Assembly: GCA_026393015.1 (NCBI GenBank)
Contig: JAPLBA010000063.1
Location: 1-44,076, forward strand
Length of the DNA stretch: 44,076 nt
From: Actinomycetota bacterium
GTDB lineage: Bacteria > Actinomycetota > Actinomycetes > Nanopelagicales > Nanopelagicaceae
Direction of reading: 5' to 3'
Part shown: positions 26,360-35,207 of the stretch, piece by piece
Position numbering within the stretch: position 1 is the first letter of the stretch
Layout: every line of letters starts with the position of its first letter
Program-made: the position numbers and the translations under genes
Notes under the pieces: model-generated
What the model saw: only the letters and a program-made list of their open reading frames with translations
Told to the model about the DNA's origin: nothing
Databases searched by the model: none

Positions 26360-27130
26360 ATGGCGCTGTCAAAGACCCATCACCTCCGCAGAGCTGGCCT
26401 AGCTATTCATGCTCTCACCGCTAGTGGAGCTGCCGCGGGGCTGCTGGCCTTGCAGGCGACCATAGATGGTCACATCCGATCTGCACTGCTCTGGTTAATT
26501 GTTTGTCAGGTGCTAGACGGCATCGATGGTCCCATTGCTCGCAAGTTGGCTGTCGTGGAGCATGCGCCGCAGTTTGATGGGCACGTTCTCGATCTTGTCG
26601 TTGATTACGTGACTTGCGTGGTGGTTCCCGTGGCTTTCATGGTCCGCATGGAGCTGTTGCCAAGCGGTTGGCAGATGGGCGTAGCTGCGTTGATTGTTTT
26701 CAGCTCGGCGCTCTGGTTTGCACGTACAGATCTGGAAACTGAAGATGCGTGGTTTAACGGCTTTCCTGCAGCCTGGAATGTGGTGGTTCCCACTTTTCTC
26801 ATCCTCCATATAGGTCGCTCGTGGGCGACGATCATTTCGATTGCTCTCTGCATCCTGCAACTCACGACGGTAAAGTTTCCACATTTGATGCGGGTTAAGG
26901 CGATGCGCTCTTTCACGATTCCCATGATGCTCATCTATCTCTTAGCCCTCACTGTGCTCTCCGCTACCTATGAGAGCACTGATCTACTCAATGGACCCAA
27001 GTGGGCCTATTGGATGCTCACAATCACCCCGCTCTATCTCATCCTGATTGTGGTCTGGCGGACCTGGTTTTCTGGGCGCCGGCTCTTCGGGGTCTCAATC
27101 ACCTCAGGATCTCCATCAGAAAACTCTTGA
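26360..27130 (+). CDS. CDP-alcohol phosphatidyltransferase, phosphatidylcholine-synthase (Pcs)-like
   Basis: LDGIDGPIARKLAVVEHAPQFDGHVLDLVVDYVTCVVVPVAFM; FNGFPAAWNVVVPTFLIL; KFPHLMRVKAMR. Start ATG 26360 (MALSKTHHL) preferred over GTG 26351 because TAAGGT spans 26347-26352. Confidence 0.78.
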   Translation: MALSKTHHLRRAGLAIHALTASGAAAGLLALQATIDGHIRSALLWLIVCQVLDGIDGPIARKLAVVEHAPQFDGHVLDLVVDYVTCVVVPVAFMVRMELLPSGWQMGVAALIVFSSALWFARTDLETEDAWFNGFPAAWNVVVPTFLILHIGRSWATIISIALCILQLTTVKFPHLMRVKAMRSFTIPMMLIYLLALTVLSATYESTDLLNGPKWAYWMLTITPLYLILIVVWRTWFSGRRLFGVSITSGSPSENS

Positions 27131-27165
27131 TGGTTGATGTCAGTGGTTGGTTCTAATCTAAAAGC

Positions 27166-27378
27166 ATGATTATTGATTGTGATACCTGCATCATCCCCGC
27201 TCTGGGTCGAGCGCATGAATGTGCTGAGTGTGTAGTCACCCACCTCTTATCTATCACCGGAGTTTCGCCCTCACCGGGAACTCGCCGGGAGCCAAGTCCG
27301 GAACACCTAGCCGCAGTAGAGGTGCTGGTGGAATCTGGTCTGGTGCCGCCTTCGAAACATCTGAGCGCAACTGGCTAA
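27166..27378 (+). CDS. Small conserved actinobacterial Cys-containing protein
   Basis: 70 aa; MIIDCDTCIIPALGRAHECAECVVTHLL...LAAVEVLVESGLVPPSKHL; leaderless TAATCT 6 nt upstream. Confidence 0.7.
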   Translation: MIIDCDTCIIPALGRAHECAECVVTHLLSITGVSPSPGTRREPSPEHLAAVEVLVESGLVPPSKHLSATG

Positions 27379-27462
27379 TTTTTCGCTCTTTTGAGCGTAA
27401 ACCTGGGTTTTCCCCGGGACGAGAAGTTGATGTGAGGCGAAGTGGGTGGTTAGCCTGCCTAA

Positions 27463-28482
27463 ATGGCAGGTACTCGAATGAGCCGGCGTCAGACCTCCAG
27501 GTCTGCGATCGTAGCCATCTGTGCGCTCGCGTTAAGTCTGCCGGAAGGTGCGTTCGCCACACCTTCCTCCATCACCGCAGTGGCTAGGCAAGTAGCGCAA
27601 TTGCAGAGCGAAGCTGGCGACGCTGCCGAGAATGCGAACGGTGCGAAAGTCAAGCTTGCAAAATTGCAACAAAAACTCTCGGGTGTCAAAGGCCAGCAAG
27701 CCACTCAGCGCGAGAATGTTGATGTTCTTAAGAAGAGCCTTGGCAAGATCGCTCTCCAGGCTTACATGGATGGCGGCATGGGTCAGGGAATGCAATTGCT
27801 CTTTGCAAAAGATCCGGCTGCCTATTTAGCGAGTGCGGGTTCACTTGAGGTGTTAACGCGCACTCAAAGTATTGAACTTCGGCGTTATTCCACAGCGGCG
27901 CAGCGTCTGCAACAGACCTCGCTCTTAGTGAAGGACCAGTTGAAACAAATCCAGGCGACGCAGAAGGAATTCAGCGCCGAAGCAGCTGCAGCGCAAACGA
28001 AGTTGCGCAAGGCCGAGGGACTCCTCTCATCATTAAAGAGTGCGGAACGGGTGCGCTTATTGAAACAGCAAGCGGATGAAGACGCCTCGTCACAACAGAG
28101 CTCACTCATCTCGGCGAAGTTGGCCAATAAAGTCTCGGGGCGCAGTGGTATTGCGTTGAGATACGCACTTAAGCAAATAGGTGATCGCTACGTCTTTGGC
28201 GCCGCGGGTACCAAAGAATGGGATTGCTCTGGGCTGACCATGGTCGCCTTTTCGCAGGCAGGGATTTCACTGCCACATTCTTCGTCGGCGCAGTATGGAT
28301 ACGGAAGAAGAATTTCGCGTGGGTCCCTCAGGCCTGGAGATTTAGTCTTCTTTTATAGCCGAATTAGTCACGTGGGCATCTACTTGGGGAATGGTTTGAT
28401 GGTGCACGCACCACGTCCGGGCAAACGTGTGCAGGTCTCTTCCATTTCTACCATGCCATTTCGCGGTGGGGTCCGTCTCTAA
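27463..28482 (+). CDS. NlpC/P60 (C40) peptidoglycan endopeptidase with N-terminal coiled coil
   Basis: Signal peptide, coiled-coil, then YVFGAAGTKEWDCSGLTMVAFSQAGISLPHSSSAQYGYG, GDLVFFYSRISHVGIYLGNGLMVHAPRPG (Cys/His catalytic). TAGCCT 6 nt upstream of ATG 27463. Confidence 0.93.
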   Translation: MAGTRMSRRQTSRSAIVAICALALSLPEGAFATPSSITAVARQVAQLQSEAGDAAENANGAKVKLAKLQQKLSGVKGQQATQRENVDVLKKSLGKIALQAYMDGGMGQGMQLLFAKDPAAYLASAGSLEVLTRTQSIELRRYSTAAQRLQQTSLLVKDQLKQIQATQKEFSAEAAAAQTKLRKAEGLLSSLKSAERVRLLKQQADEDASSQQSSLISAKLANKVSGRSGIALRYALKQIGDRYVFGAAGTKEWDCSGLTMVAFSQAGISLPHSSSAQYGYGRRISRGSLRPGDLVFFYSRISHVGIYLGNGLMVHAPRPGKRVQVSSISTMPFRGGVRL

Positions 28483-28486
28483 TCGG

Positions 28487-29632
28487 ATGCGCCCAACTCT
28501 GGTTGTTACTAACGATTTTGGCCCTCGTGCCGGTGGGATCGAATCCTTCGTCAACGCACTAGTCGAGCGCCTGCCGCGTGGAAGTGTCGTGGTCCATACA
28601 AGTGATCAAGATGGCGCCCGTGAATATGACGATCTCTTGCTCCGGGATTTCGACATCGAAGTGGTGCGCGATCCCATGAAGATGTTGGTGCCCACGCTTA
28701 ATGCAACTAAACGCGTGGTGGCCACCGCGAAGAAATATGGATGTACCCAGGTGTGGTTTGGCGCTGCTGCGCCGCTAGGTCTGATGGCGCCCGCGCTCAA
28801 GCGTGCTGGAATTGTAAGGTCAATTGCTACCACCCATGGGCACGAGCTCTGGTGGGCAAAGACCCCTGGGAGTCGCCAACTTCTTCGCAGAATCGGAGAG
28901 AGCGTTGACTCAGTTACTTATCTTGGTGAGTACACGCGTTCGCGAATCGCAGACGCGCTCTCTGATCGCGCGACCTCTGCCATGCGCCAACTCACCCCTG
29001 GCGTAGACGAGAAACACTTTCATCCTCAAATTGATGCCACCGATTTGAGGGAAAAATTGGGGATCGGTGATCGTCCAGTCATTGTTGTTGTAGGGCGCTT
29101 GGTCCATCGAAAGGGACAGGATCGGTTAATTGATGCGCTCCCACTGATTCACAAGGTTCTTCCTCGAACCGCACTCTTGATTTGCGGTGAAGGACCGCTG
29201 CGTCGTGATTTTGAAAGACAAGCCGCCAATCTTCATCTCACAGACGACGTTTTCTTCGCTGGTCGCGTCTCTTGGGAAGACCTGCCGCGCTATCTCTCCG
29301 TAGGCGATCTCTTTGCGATGCCTTCCCGCAATCGACTCGGTGGTCTTGAGGTAGAAGGTTTAGGGATTGTGTATCTCGAGGCAAGCGCGTGTGGGTTGCC
29401 AGTCATTGCGGGGGATTCGGGAGGAGCTCCCGACGCGGTGCTCGAGGGTGAGACTGGGTTTGTCGTGGATGGGAATTCGGTCATAGAGATATCTTCCAGA
29501 GCGATCCAGTTGCTGCAAGACCCCGCTTTGCGTGCGCGCATGGGCGCTCGTGGCCGTGCGTGGGTGGAAGAAAAGTGGAGATGGGATCAAATCGCTGAAC
29601 GACATCAAGGACTTCTTGCTGGTGAACTTTAA
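28487..29632 (+). CDS. pimB: GT4 glycosyltransferase, PimB'-like (phosphatidylinositol mannoside mannosyltransferase)
   Basis: MRPTLVVTNDFGPRAGGIESFVNALVERLP, VVVGRLVHRKGQDRLIDALP, FAMPSRNRLGGLEVEGLGIVYLEASACGLPVIAGDSGGAPDAV. Confidence 0.85.
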   Translation: MRPTLVVTNDFGPRAGGIESFVNALVERLPRGSVVVHTSDQDGAREYDDLLLRDFDIEVVRDPMKMLVPTLNATKRVVATAKKYGCTQVWFGAAAPLGLMAPALKRAGIVRSIATTHGHELWWAKTPGSRQLLRRIGESVDSVTYLGEYTRSRIADALSDRATSAMRQLTPGVDEKHFHPQIDATDLREKLGIGDRPVIVVVGRLVHRKGQDRLIDALPLIHKVLPRTALLICGEGPLRRDFERQAANLHLTDDVFFAGRVSWEDLPRYLSVGDLFAMPSRNRLGGLEVEGLGIVYLEASACGLPVIAGDSGGAPDAVLEGETGFVVDGNSVIEISSRAIQLLQDPALRARMGARGRAWVEEKWRWDQIAERHQGLLAGEL

Positions 29633-31017
29633 GGTTTGATGAAGAGTATGTATTTTTCTTCAATTAACTCTTCTCTCCACTTCAACCGGTAGCGAAATAC
29701 ATGTGCAGCCATGGATGCCTTTTCGATGACTGCGGCATTTAATTTGTATTCGTTGATATAGCGCTCTACTCCAACGCCATCTCGGGCAGCAAGTAGATAC
29801 CCCGCCATCCACTCTTTCGGATAGCGATCCGCTCGACCATCAACCATAAGCGAAATGTGTTTACCACCAAAGGCGAGAAGCGGTCCGCTCGCGTTGTAGC
29901 CATTGAATATGCGGTATTCGGCGCCCGTGGTTGATAGGTACTTGCCAATGGATTGGTTGGAGGCAGTCGAGAGGGGATTGACCACGATTACCGCCACGAT
30001 GCCGAGCGTTGCGGGAATTAGCCAATGAATCTTTGACACGAGTGGGGAGGTGGTCGGGAAGAATCTCCGCAGTACAAGCGGCAAAATGATCAGAAACGCA
30101 GAGCCAAGATTTCGAAAAGCTAGGGATGCAAATATTGTCCAGAGGAGAACGAGGAAGAGTAGATCAAGGTCGGTTCTAGTGCGACGCTTGATTAGCATCA
30201 CCATTACCAGAAGTAGTAGTAGCGCAAAGGGAGCAGTGAGTCCATCGATAAGTCGAGTACGGTGCCACTCGACTATGAAGGCCGACGCCCTATCGGCCAT
30301 CTGGAAAGGCAGCAGAATTCCCCGAAAACCAAGTGGTGTAAGGCACCCAGCTGTCAGGGTGGCCGCGGAGAGCAAGCAGAGTGGCCATGGCAATTGCAAG
30401 CGAGATGTTCTCGAGATAGCTGAGATCATGAGCGCCAGAGCGGTAAAGGCTAATGCCGCAGGGGCAAGGACCCATGAACCGTGGAGGTTAGCCCAGAGGG
30501 TAGTGGCTGGCACCCACCACCAGTGGCTCCTGGAGATGGCGCGATTCTCCAAGACAAGGGCGGCGGTGCGACCAAGAGCGAGAGTGAAGAGAAGTCCAAA
30601 GAGTGCAGGCCGTTCTTGAACTAAGGGCGCCACCATGAAAGTTGCGAGTATGAGTAGCGGAAAAGCTAAAAGAAATTTTCGTCCCCGAAGAATCTCACGA
30701 CTCATCCACATCAACACCGTGAGTCCGAAGAGATTTCGATAAATAATTAGGCCGTGCCATCCGAAGAGTGAGTGTAAAAAAGAGAAGAGCAGTTCAGTGA
30801 GCCACTGCGAAGTCCGCCATAAATGGTCGTCTTGATAGAGACTCCAGGAATCTCCTAGTTGGGGGAAGGGAATCCCTTGCCGGATTTGATCCCCGATAAG
30901 TGTGTGCCACCAGGAATCCAGATCGCCCACACCGCGTCGATTAATGTAAATAGTGGAACTGATTATCCAAACCGTGAGCAGGATTGTTCGAATTCTTGGG
31001 CGCTCTAAGAACTTCAC
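29629..31017 (-). CDS. Polytopic membrane protein, possible GT-C-type glycosyltransferase
   Basis: 462 aa, many TM; early RGVGDLDSWWHTLIGDQIRQG motif resembling the GT-C acidic first loop; TAACGT 6 nt upstream of GTG. Confidence 0.6.
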   Translation of the reverse strand: MKFLERPRIRTILLTVWIISSTIYINRRGVGDLDSWWHTLIGDQIRQGIPFPQLGDSWSLYQDDHLWRTSQWLTELLFSFLHSLFGWHGLIIYRNLFGLTVLMWMSREILRGRKFLLAFPLLILATFMVAPLVQERPALFGLLFTLALGRTAALVLENRAISRSHWWWVPATTLWANLHGSWVLAPAALAFTALALMISAISRTSRLQLPWPLCLLSAATLTAGCLTPLGFRGILLPFQMADRASAFIVEWHRTRLIDGLTAPFALLLLLVMVMLIKRRTRTDLDLLFLVLLWTIFASLAFRNLGSAFLIILPLVLRRFFPTTSPLVSKIHWLIPATLGIVAVIVVNPLSTASNQSIGKYLSTTGAEYRIFNGYNASGPLLAFGGKHISLMVDGRADRYPKEWMAGYLLAARDGVGVERYINEYKLNAAVIEKASMAAHVFRYRLKWREELIEEKYILFIKP

Positions 31018-31029
31018 ATGCGCACGTTA

Positions 31030-31647
31030 CTACGGAGCGACTAGCCCCAAGCGCAACGCAGAGGCAACTGCCTGCGCTCGATTCTTCACCTTCATCTTTG
31101 CGTAGGTGTGATTAATGTGAGTTTTGGTGGTCGCCTGCGCAATGAAGAGCAGCTCGCTAATCTCCTTGATCGTGGCGCCTTCGACCAGAAGCGAGAGGAT
31201 ACGTCGCTCTTGTTGTGTGAGCAGCTCATGGTCACGCTCTTTGAGAGAGTGGGAAAGAAACGGAGAGGTGAACGATCGCGGGTTTACTGCGATGGCTCTG
31301 ATGGCGCTGGCGATCTCTAGAACACTGCTCTCTTTACCCAAGAATGCACTTGCTCCGGCATCAAGTGCCCGAAACAAATATGCACTCTCGGGATACATAG
31401 TGAGCATAAGAAAAGCAGCATCTGGTACTTCCATCTTGATCTTAGGAATAAGTTCTAGGCCGGAGATATCTGGAAGTTGAATATCTAAAATGATCACATT
31501 CGGGCGCACTCGCGTGGCAACTGCGATGGCCTCGGCGCCACTCGCTGCTTCTCCAACCACGTCGATATCCCCTGTTGATTGGAGGCCATTTCGCAAGCCG
31601 GCGCGGATAAGTTCATGGTCATCTACAATGAGGACTGTCGTTACCAT
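31030..31647 (-). CDS. NarL/LuxR-family response regulator
   Basis: VLIVDDHELIRAGL, VIILDIQLPDISGLEL, FLGKES; HTH LTQQERRILSLLVEGATIKEISELLFIAQATTKTHINHTYAKMKVKNRAQAV. Confidence 0.93.
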   Translation of the reverse strand: MVTTVLIVDDHELIRAGLRNGLQSTGDIDVVGEAASGAEAIAVATRVRPNVIILDIQLPDISGLELIPKIKMEVPDAAFLMLTMYPESAYLFRALDAGASAFLGKESSVLEIASAIRAIAVNPRSFTSPFLSHSLKERDHELLTQQERRILSLLVEGATIKEISELLFIAQATTKTHINHTYAKMKVKNRAQAVASALRLGLVAP

Positions 31648-32252
31648 TATTGTTCGCCCTGAAAGTCTCTGAAGAGGGAAAGCGTTACTCGACAGCCCGG
31701 TTCTCCTCCAAGCCGGTTTTCGATCTGAAATTTTGCACCGAGCAAAGTGGCGCGTTCCTTCATCCCTGTGATGCCTCTGCGCTCAACTTGTTGATCGCTT
31801 GAGATCCCGACGCCGTTATCTTCAATGATGATTTGCACTGATTGACGAGAAGCTGAATATTGGCACCATGCCTCGGTGGCGTGGGAGTGTTGTGCGATGT
31901 TCCTGACTGCTTCATGGACGATCGCACTCACCTGCCAGCCGGTGCCATCGGGTAATTGCTCCTCGTGAATGTCGAGGTGAGTAGGGATTTCCAATTGTGC
32001 GAAGAGTGATTCGATTTCGTCCCGCAGGGTAATTGGATCGTGGGTGAGGTGGTGCATCCGCGTTCGTAAATCCAGAAGAGTCTCTGATAGATCGGTACGA
32101 ATTCGGCGAGTCTCGATACGAGCCAAAGGATTTACACCCGGGTGAGTGGAGAGCGCGTCGAGTTCGTACCCAAGTGCGGCAATCTGCTGGGCGATTCCAT
32201 CATGGATTTCGCGCGCGACACGAGCACGTTCAGCCATGATGTCTTGCTCCAT
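31647..32252 (-). CDS. Short soluble sensor histidine kinase (HisKA_3 + HATPase), no sensor domain
   Basis: 201 aa; REIHDGIAQQIAALGYELDAL at the N-terminus, HEAVRNIAQHSHA, IIEDNGVGI, RGITGMKERATLLGA; TAATG overlap with the response regulator. Confidence 0.92.
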   Translation of the reverse strand: MEQDIMAERARVAREIHDGIAQQIAALGYELDALSTHPGVNPLARIETRRIRTDLSETLLDLRTRMHHLTHDPITLRDEIESLFAQLEIPTHLDIHEEQLPDGTGWQVSAIVHEAVRNIAQHSHATEAWCQYSASRQSVQIIIEDNGVGISSDQQVERRGITGMKERATLLGAKFQIENRLGGEPGCRVTLSLFRDFQGEQ

Positions 32253-32255
32253 TGC

Positions 32256-34049
32256 TTACTCTCCTGAATAGATGGCTTCAATCTCCGCTGCGAAATCTTG
32301 GATAACAACGTTGCGTTTGATACTCATTTTTGGAGTCAGATGGCCCGATGCGATCGTGAGGTCGACTGGCAAGATCGAAAATTTTCTAATCGCTTCTGCT
32401 TTACTTACCGCCTTGTTGGCTTCGTCGACAGCCCCCTGGATGGCTACAACGAGTGCAGGATCTGTACGAAGCGTTTCCAAAGTTGCTCCGTTCTTGCCTT
32501 GTGTACTAGCCCAAATTGCAAGAGCGTCTTGATCGATCGTGATCAAAGCTCCAATAAATGGCTTGGCATCTCCCACCACGACACATTGGCTGACGAGGGG
32601 GTGGGCCCGCAAGCGATCTTCGAGAACCGCTGGCGCCACATTCTTTCCGCCGGCGGTGACGATGATCTCCTTTTTGCGGCCGACGATGTAAAGGAAGCCG
32701 TCATCATCGAGGCGCCCTAAGTCGCCGCTCTTGAACCATCCATCTTCGGTAAAAGTCTCTTTAGTGGCTTCCGGATTCTTCCAATAACCGCGAAAGACGA
32801 TAGGTCCTCTGATGAGTACTTCACCATCATCGGCGATACGGATTGAGGTGCTTGGGATGGGACGTCCCACTGATCCCACACGGATATTTTTGGTGGTATT
32901 CAAGGTGGCACCAGCGGTGGTTTCGGTGAGTCCGTAGCCCTCGAGAACTGTGACGCCGATGCCGCGGTAGAAGTGTCCAAGGCGGGCCCCGAGCGCGGCG
33001 CCACCGGAGATTGCATGAGTAACGTTTCCGCCGAGCCCTGTGCGGATCTTGGAATATACAAGTTTGTCGAATATCGCGTGTTTGATTTTTACGCCGAGTG
33101 AAATCTTTCCAGTTGAAATACCTTCGCTATATTCGATGGCCACTGCGGCTGCCTTACGGAAAATATCGCCCTTGCCACCTGCTTCAGCTCGCGCTTCGGC
33201 CCCGTTGTACACCTTTTCAAAGACGCGTGGCACGGTGAGTAGAAAGCGTGGCTTGAAAGATGCGAGGTCTTGTGGGAGATCCTTCACCGCGTCAGAGCAG
33301 TGCGCCAGGGTGAGTCCTGAATAGGCCGATCCCACACCAATCATGCGGCCGAATACATGGGCGAGCGGAATGAAGAGGAGGGTTGATGCATCGGGTCGGA
33401 AGAAGAGGTCTGCGGTGGCTTCCGTGACATTTTGTACCTCAGCAAAAAAGTTTGCGTGTGTCAGTTCGCATCCTTTCGGCTTCCCGGTCGTTCCAGAGGT
33501 GTAGATCAAGGTGGCAAGTGAATCAAGTTGGAGGGTTGCGCGTGCAGTGGCAACAGCGGCATCGCTCACGCTCGCTCCGAGATCTTTGACGGTGGCGACA
33601 TCCCCTGAGTCGATGCACCAAAGGTGGGCAACCGTTGAGGGTCTCACTGAATTTGCCAGTGCTAAATGCTCGGTAGATTCAACAAAGAGTGCCACTGCCC
33701 CTGAGTCGTTCAGTATCCAATCGACTTGCTCCGCGGAAGAGGTTTCGTAGATGGGCACAACAGCGGCTCCAGCAAACCAGATAGAAAAATCAAGCAAAGA
33801 CCAGGTGAAACTTGTGCGCGACATAATCGCCACGCGATCTCCCGGTTGCACGCCGGCGCTGATCAAACCTTTAGCGATAGCTCTGACCTCTGACTCAAAT
33901 TGGGTCGCAGTAACCGCCTCCCAGCCAGAACCGGCAGCTCGGTTGAAAAGGATTCTCGCTGGCTCATTCATCGCTCGGATGGCAATGAGGTCCGTAAGGT
34001 TTCCAGAAGTGGGCAACTGAACTAGCGCTGGAACTGAGATCTCTTGCAC
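32256..34049 (-). CDS. Long-chain fatty-acid-CoA ligase (FadD15-like)
   Basis: TLIYTSGTTGKPKGCELTHANF (AMP-binding), EGYGLTETTAGATLNT, GWFKSGDLGRLDDDGFLYIVGRKKEIIVTAGGKNVAP. Start at GTG 34049 with SD AGGAGA. Confidence 0.94.
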   Translation of the reverse strand: MQEISVPALVQLPTSGNLTDLIAIRAMNEPARILFNRAAGSGWEAVTATQFESEVRAIAKGLISAGVQPGDRVAIMSRTSFTWSLLDFSIWFAGAAVVPIYETSSAEQVDWILNDSGAVALFVESTEHLALANSVRPSTVAHLWCIDSGDVATVKDLGASVSDAAVATARATLQLDSLATLIYTSGTTGKPKGCELTHANFFAEVQNVTEATADLFFRPDASTLLFIPLAHVFGRMIGVGSAYSGLTLAHCSDAVKDLPQDLASFKPRFLLTVPRVFEKVYNGAEARAEAGGKGDIFRKAAAVAIEYSEGISTGKISLGVKIKHAIFDKLVYSKIRTGLGGNVTHAISGGAALGARLGHFYRGIGVTVLEGYGLTETTAGATLNTTKNIRVGSVGRPIPSTSIRIADDGEVLIRGPIVFRGYWKNPEATKETFTEDGWFKSGDLGRLDDDGFLYIVGRKKEIIVTAGGKNVAPAVLEDRLRAHPLVSQCVVVGDAKPFIGALITIDQDALAIWASTQGKNGATLETLRTDPALVVAIQGAVDEANKAVSKAEAIRKFSILPVDLTIASGHLTPKMSIKRNVVIQDFAAEIEAIYSGE

Positions 34050-34148
34050 GAATTTACTCTCCTGGCCAGGTCGTCGGAATCCATTTCGTGGACGCCACAT
34101 TAGTGTGCCAGGTGCATATTGGGGAGAGGAATCGGTACCCTTCCTTCC

Positions 34149-34586
34149 ATGGCCGATCAAACTGAGTCCTCAATCATCATCGAAGCCACGCCCGCCGAAG
34201 TCATGGCGGTAGTGGCCGATCTCAAGAATTACCCATCCTGGGCCAGTGCTATCAAGCGCGTTGACATAGATGAGACAGACGAGAGTGGGCGCCCCTTGCG
34301 GGTCACCATCTCAATTGACGCGGGCGCCATGCGTGACACAGTCTCGCTGGTCTATGACTGGAGTGGCAGCCCAGATGTGGTCAGCTGGTCCTTAGAGGAC
34401 GCCAAGATGCTCACAGCGATGGACGGCGCCTATGAAGTTCGCAAACACCCGGAAGGCTCGGAAGTTTCTTACCGATTGACCGTAGATCTTTCGATGCCGA
34501 TGCTCTCGATGATCAAGCGCAAAGCCGAGAAGGATGTCGTTGACTCCGCCCTCAAGCAGTTAAAGAAGTTCGTCGAAGAGCAGTAG
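34149..34586 (+). CDS. SRPBCC-family (polyketide cyclase/START-like) protein
   Basis: MADQTESSIIIEATPAEVMAVVADLKNYPSWASAIKRVDI...; leaderless TACCCT 7 nt upstream. Confidence 0.88.
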   Translation: MADQTESSIIIEATPAEVMAVVADLKNYPSWASAIKRVDIDETDESGRPLRVTISIDAGAMRDTVSLVYDWSGSPDVVSWSLEDAKMLTAMDGAYEVRKHPEGSEVSYRLTVDLSMPMLSMIKRKAEKDVVDSALKQLKKFVEEQ

Positions 34587-34592
34587 CCCTCG

Positions 34593-35207
34593 CTACACCA
34601 CGGCCCCGTCGTCGCCACTTTCTTCGGTGGGGATCATGCGCGCCCATAAGGTGATGCCCCCTGATGCCAATGCCAGTGCGCCGATCCAAGGTGCCATACC
34701 GTCAAGATCCCAAGTGGTGATTTGTGAGATCAAGATGAGCGCGGCACCCCCTGTGACGCCGAATTTGGCAGCACGTGAGATGGAGTCTCCCTGTGGTCTG
34801 GGTGCTGGAATCGGCGGTACGAAATGGTCATCCAATTCGGGTATGAAATCAAGTTCTGAGTGAGCGATAATCACATTCGGAGCGTCGAGATTAAGCCCAC
34901 CAACGATGTCTGCAAATTCGTCTTCAATGCGATTGTTTTCGATGTGAGTCATAATTTCTACGGCGCGATGCTTTTCGCTCCGTTCAACAAAGATGCTCTC
35001 GGTGAGCGGGGCTACGTGCGAAATGCCACGGTAGGGAGAGTTGTCTTCAGTCGCAATTGCGTACGCGGGGATTTTTGCCGAAAAAAGTTCTAGCAACATC
35101 GCTCCCGCCATCGGTGCTGGCGCGTAGTACGCGTGTGTCCAATCGAAGGCGGTTAAGCCATTGCTCTTGGCTCCGTAGGGAACTACGGCGGGGAAATCTT
35201 GGCTCAT
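34593..35207 (-). CDS. Conserved hypothetical protein with C-terminal membrane hairpin
   Basis: 204 aa; soluble N-terminal domain then two C-terminal TM helices; ATGA overlap with the hydrolase gene. Confidence 0.65.
   Translation of the reverse strand: MSQDFPAVVPYGAKSNGLTAFDWTHAYYAPAPMAGAMLLELFSAKIPAYAIATEDNSPYRGISHVAPLTESIFVERSEKHRAVEIMTHIENNRIEDEFADIVGGLNLDAPNVIIAHSELDFIPELDDHFVPPIPAPRPQGDSISRAAKFGVTGGAALILISQITTWDLDGMAPWIGALALASGGITLWARMIPTEESGDDGAVV

Noticed and set aside
27379-27462. c-di-AMP (ydaO) riboswitch before the NlpC/P60 gene
   Set aside because: The conserved GGGGUGAAUCC and CAGCUAACCUCG segments were not found, and a leaderless promoter ends 6 nt before the ATG, leaving no leader RNA.
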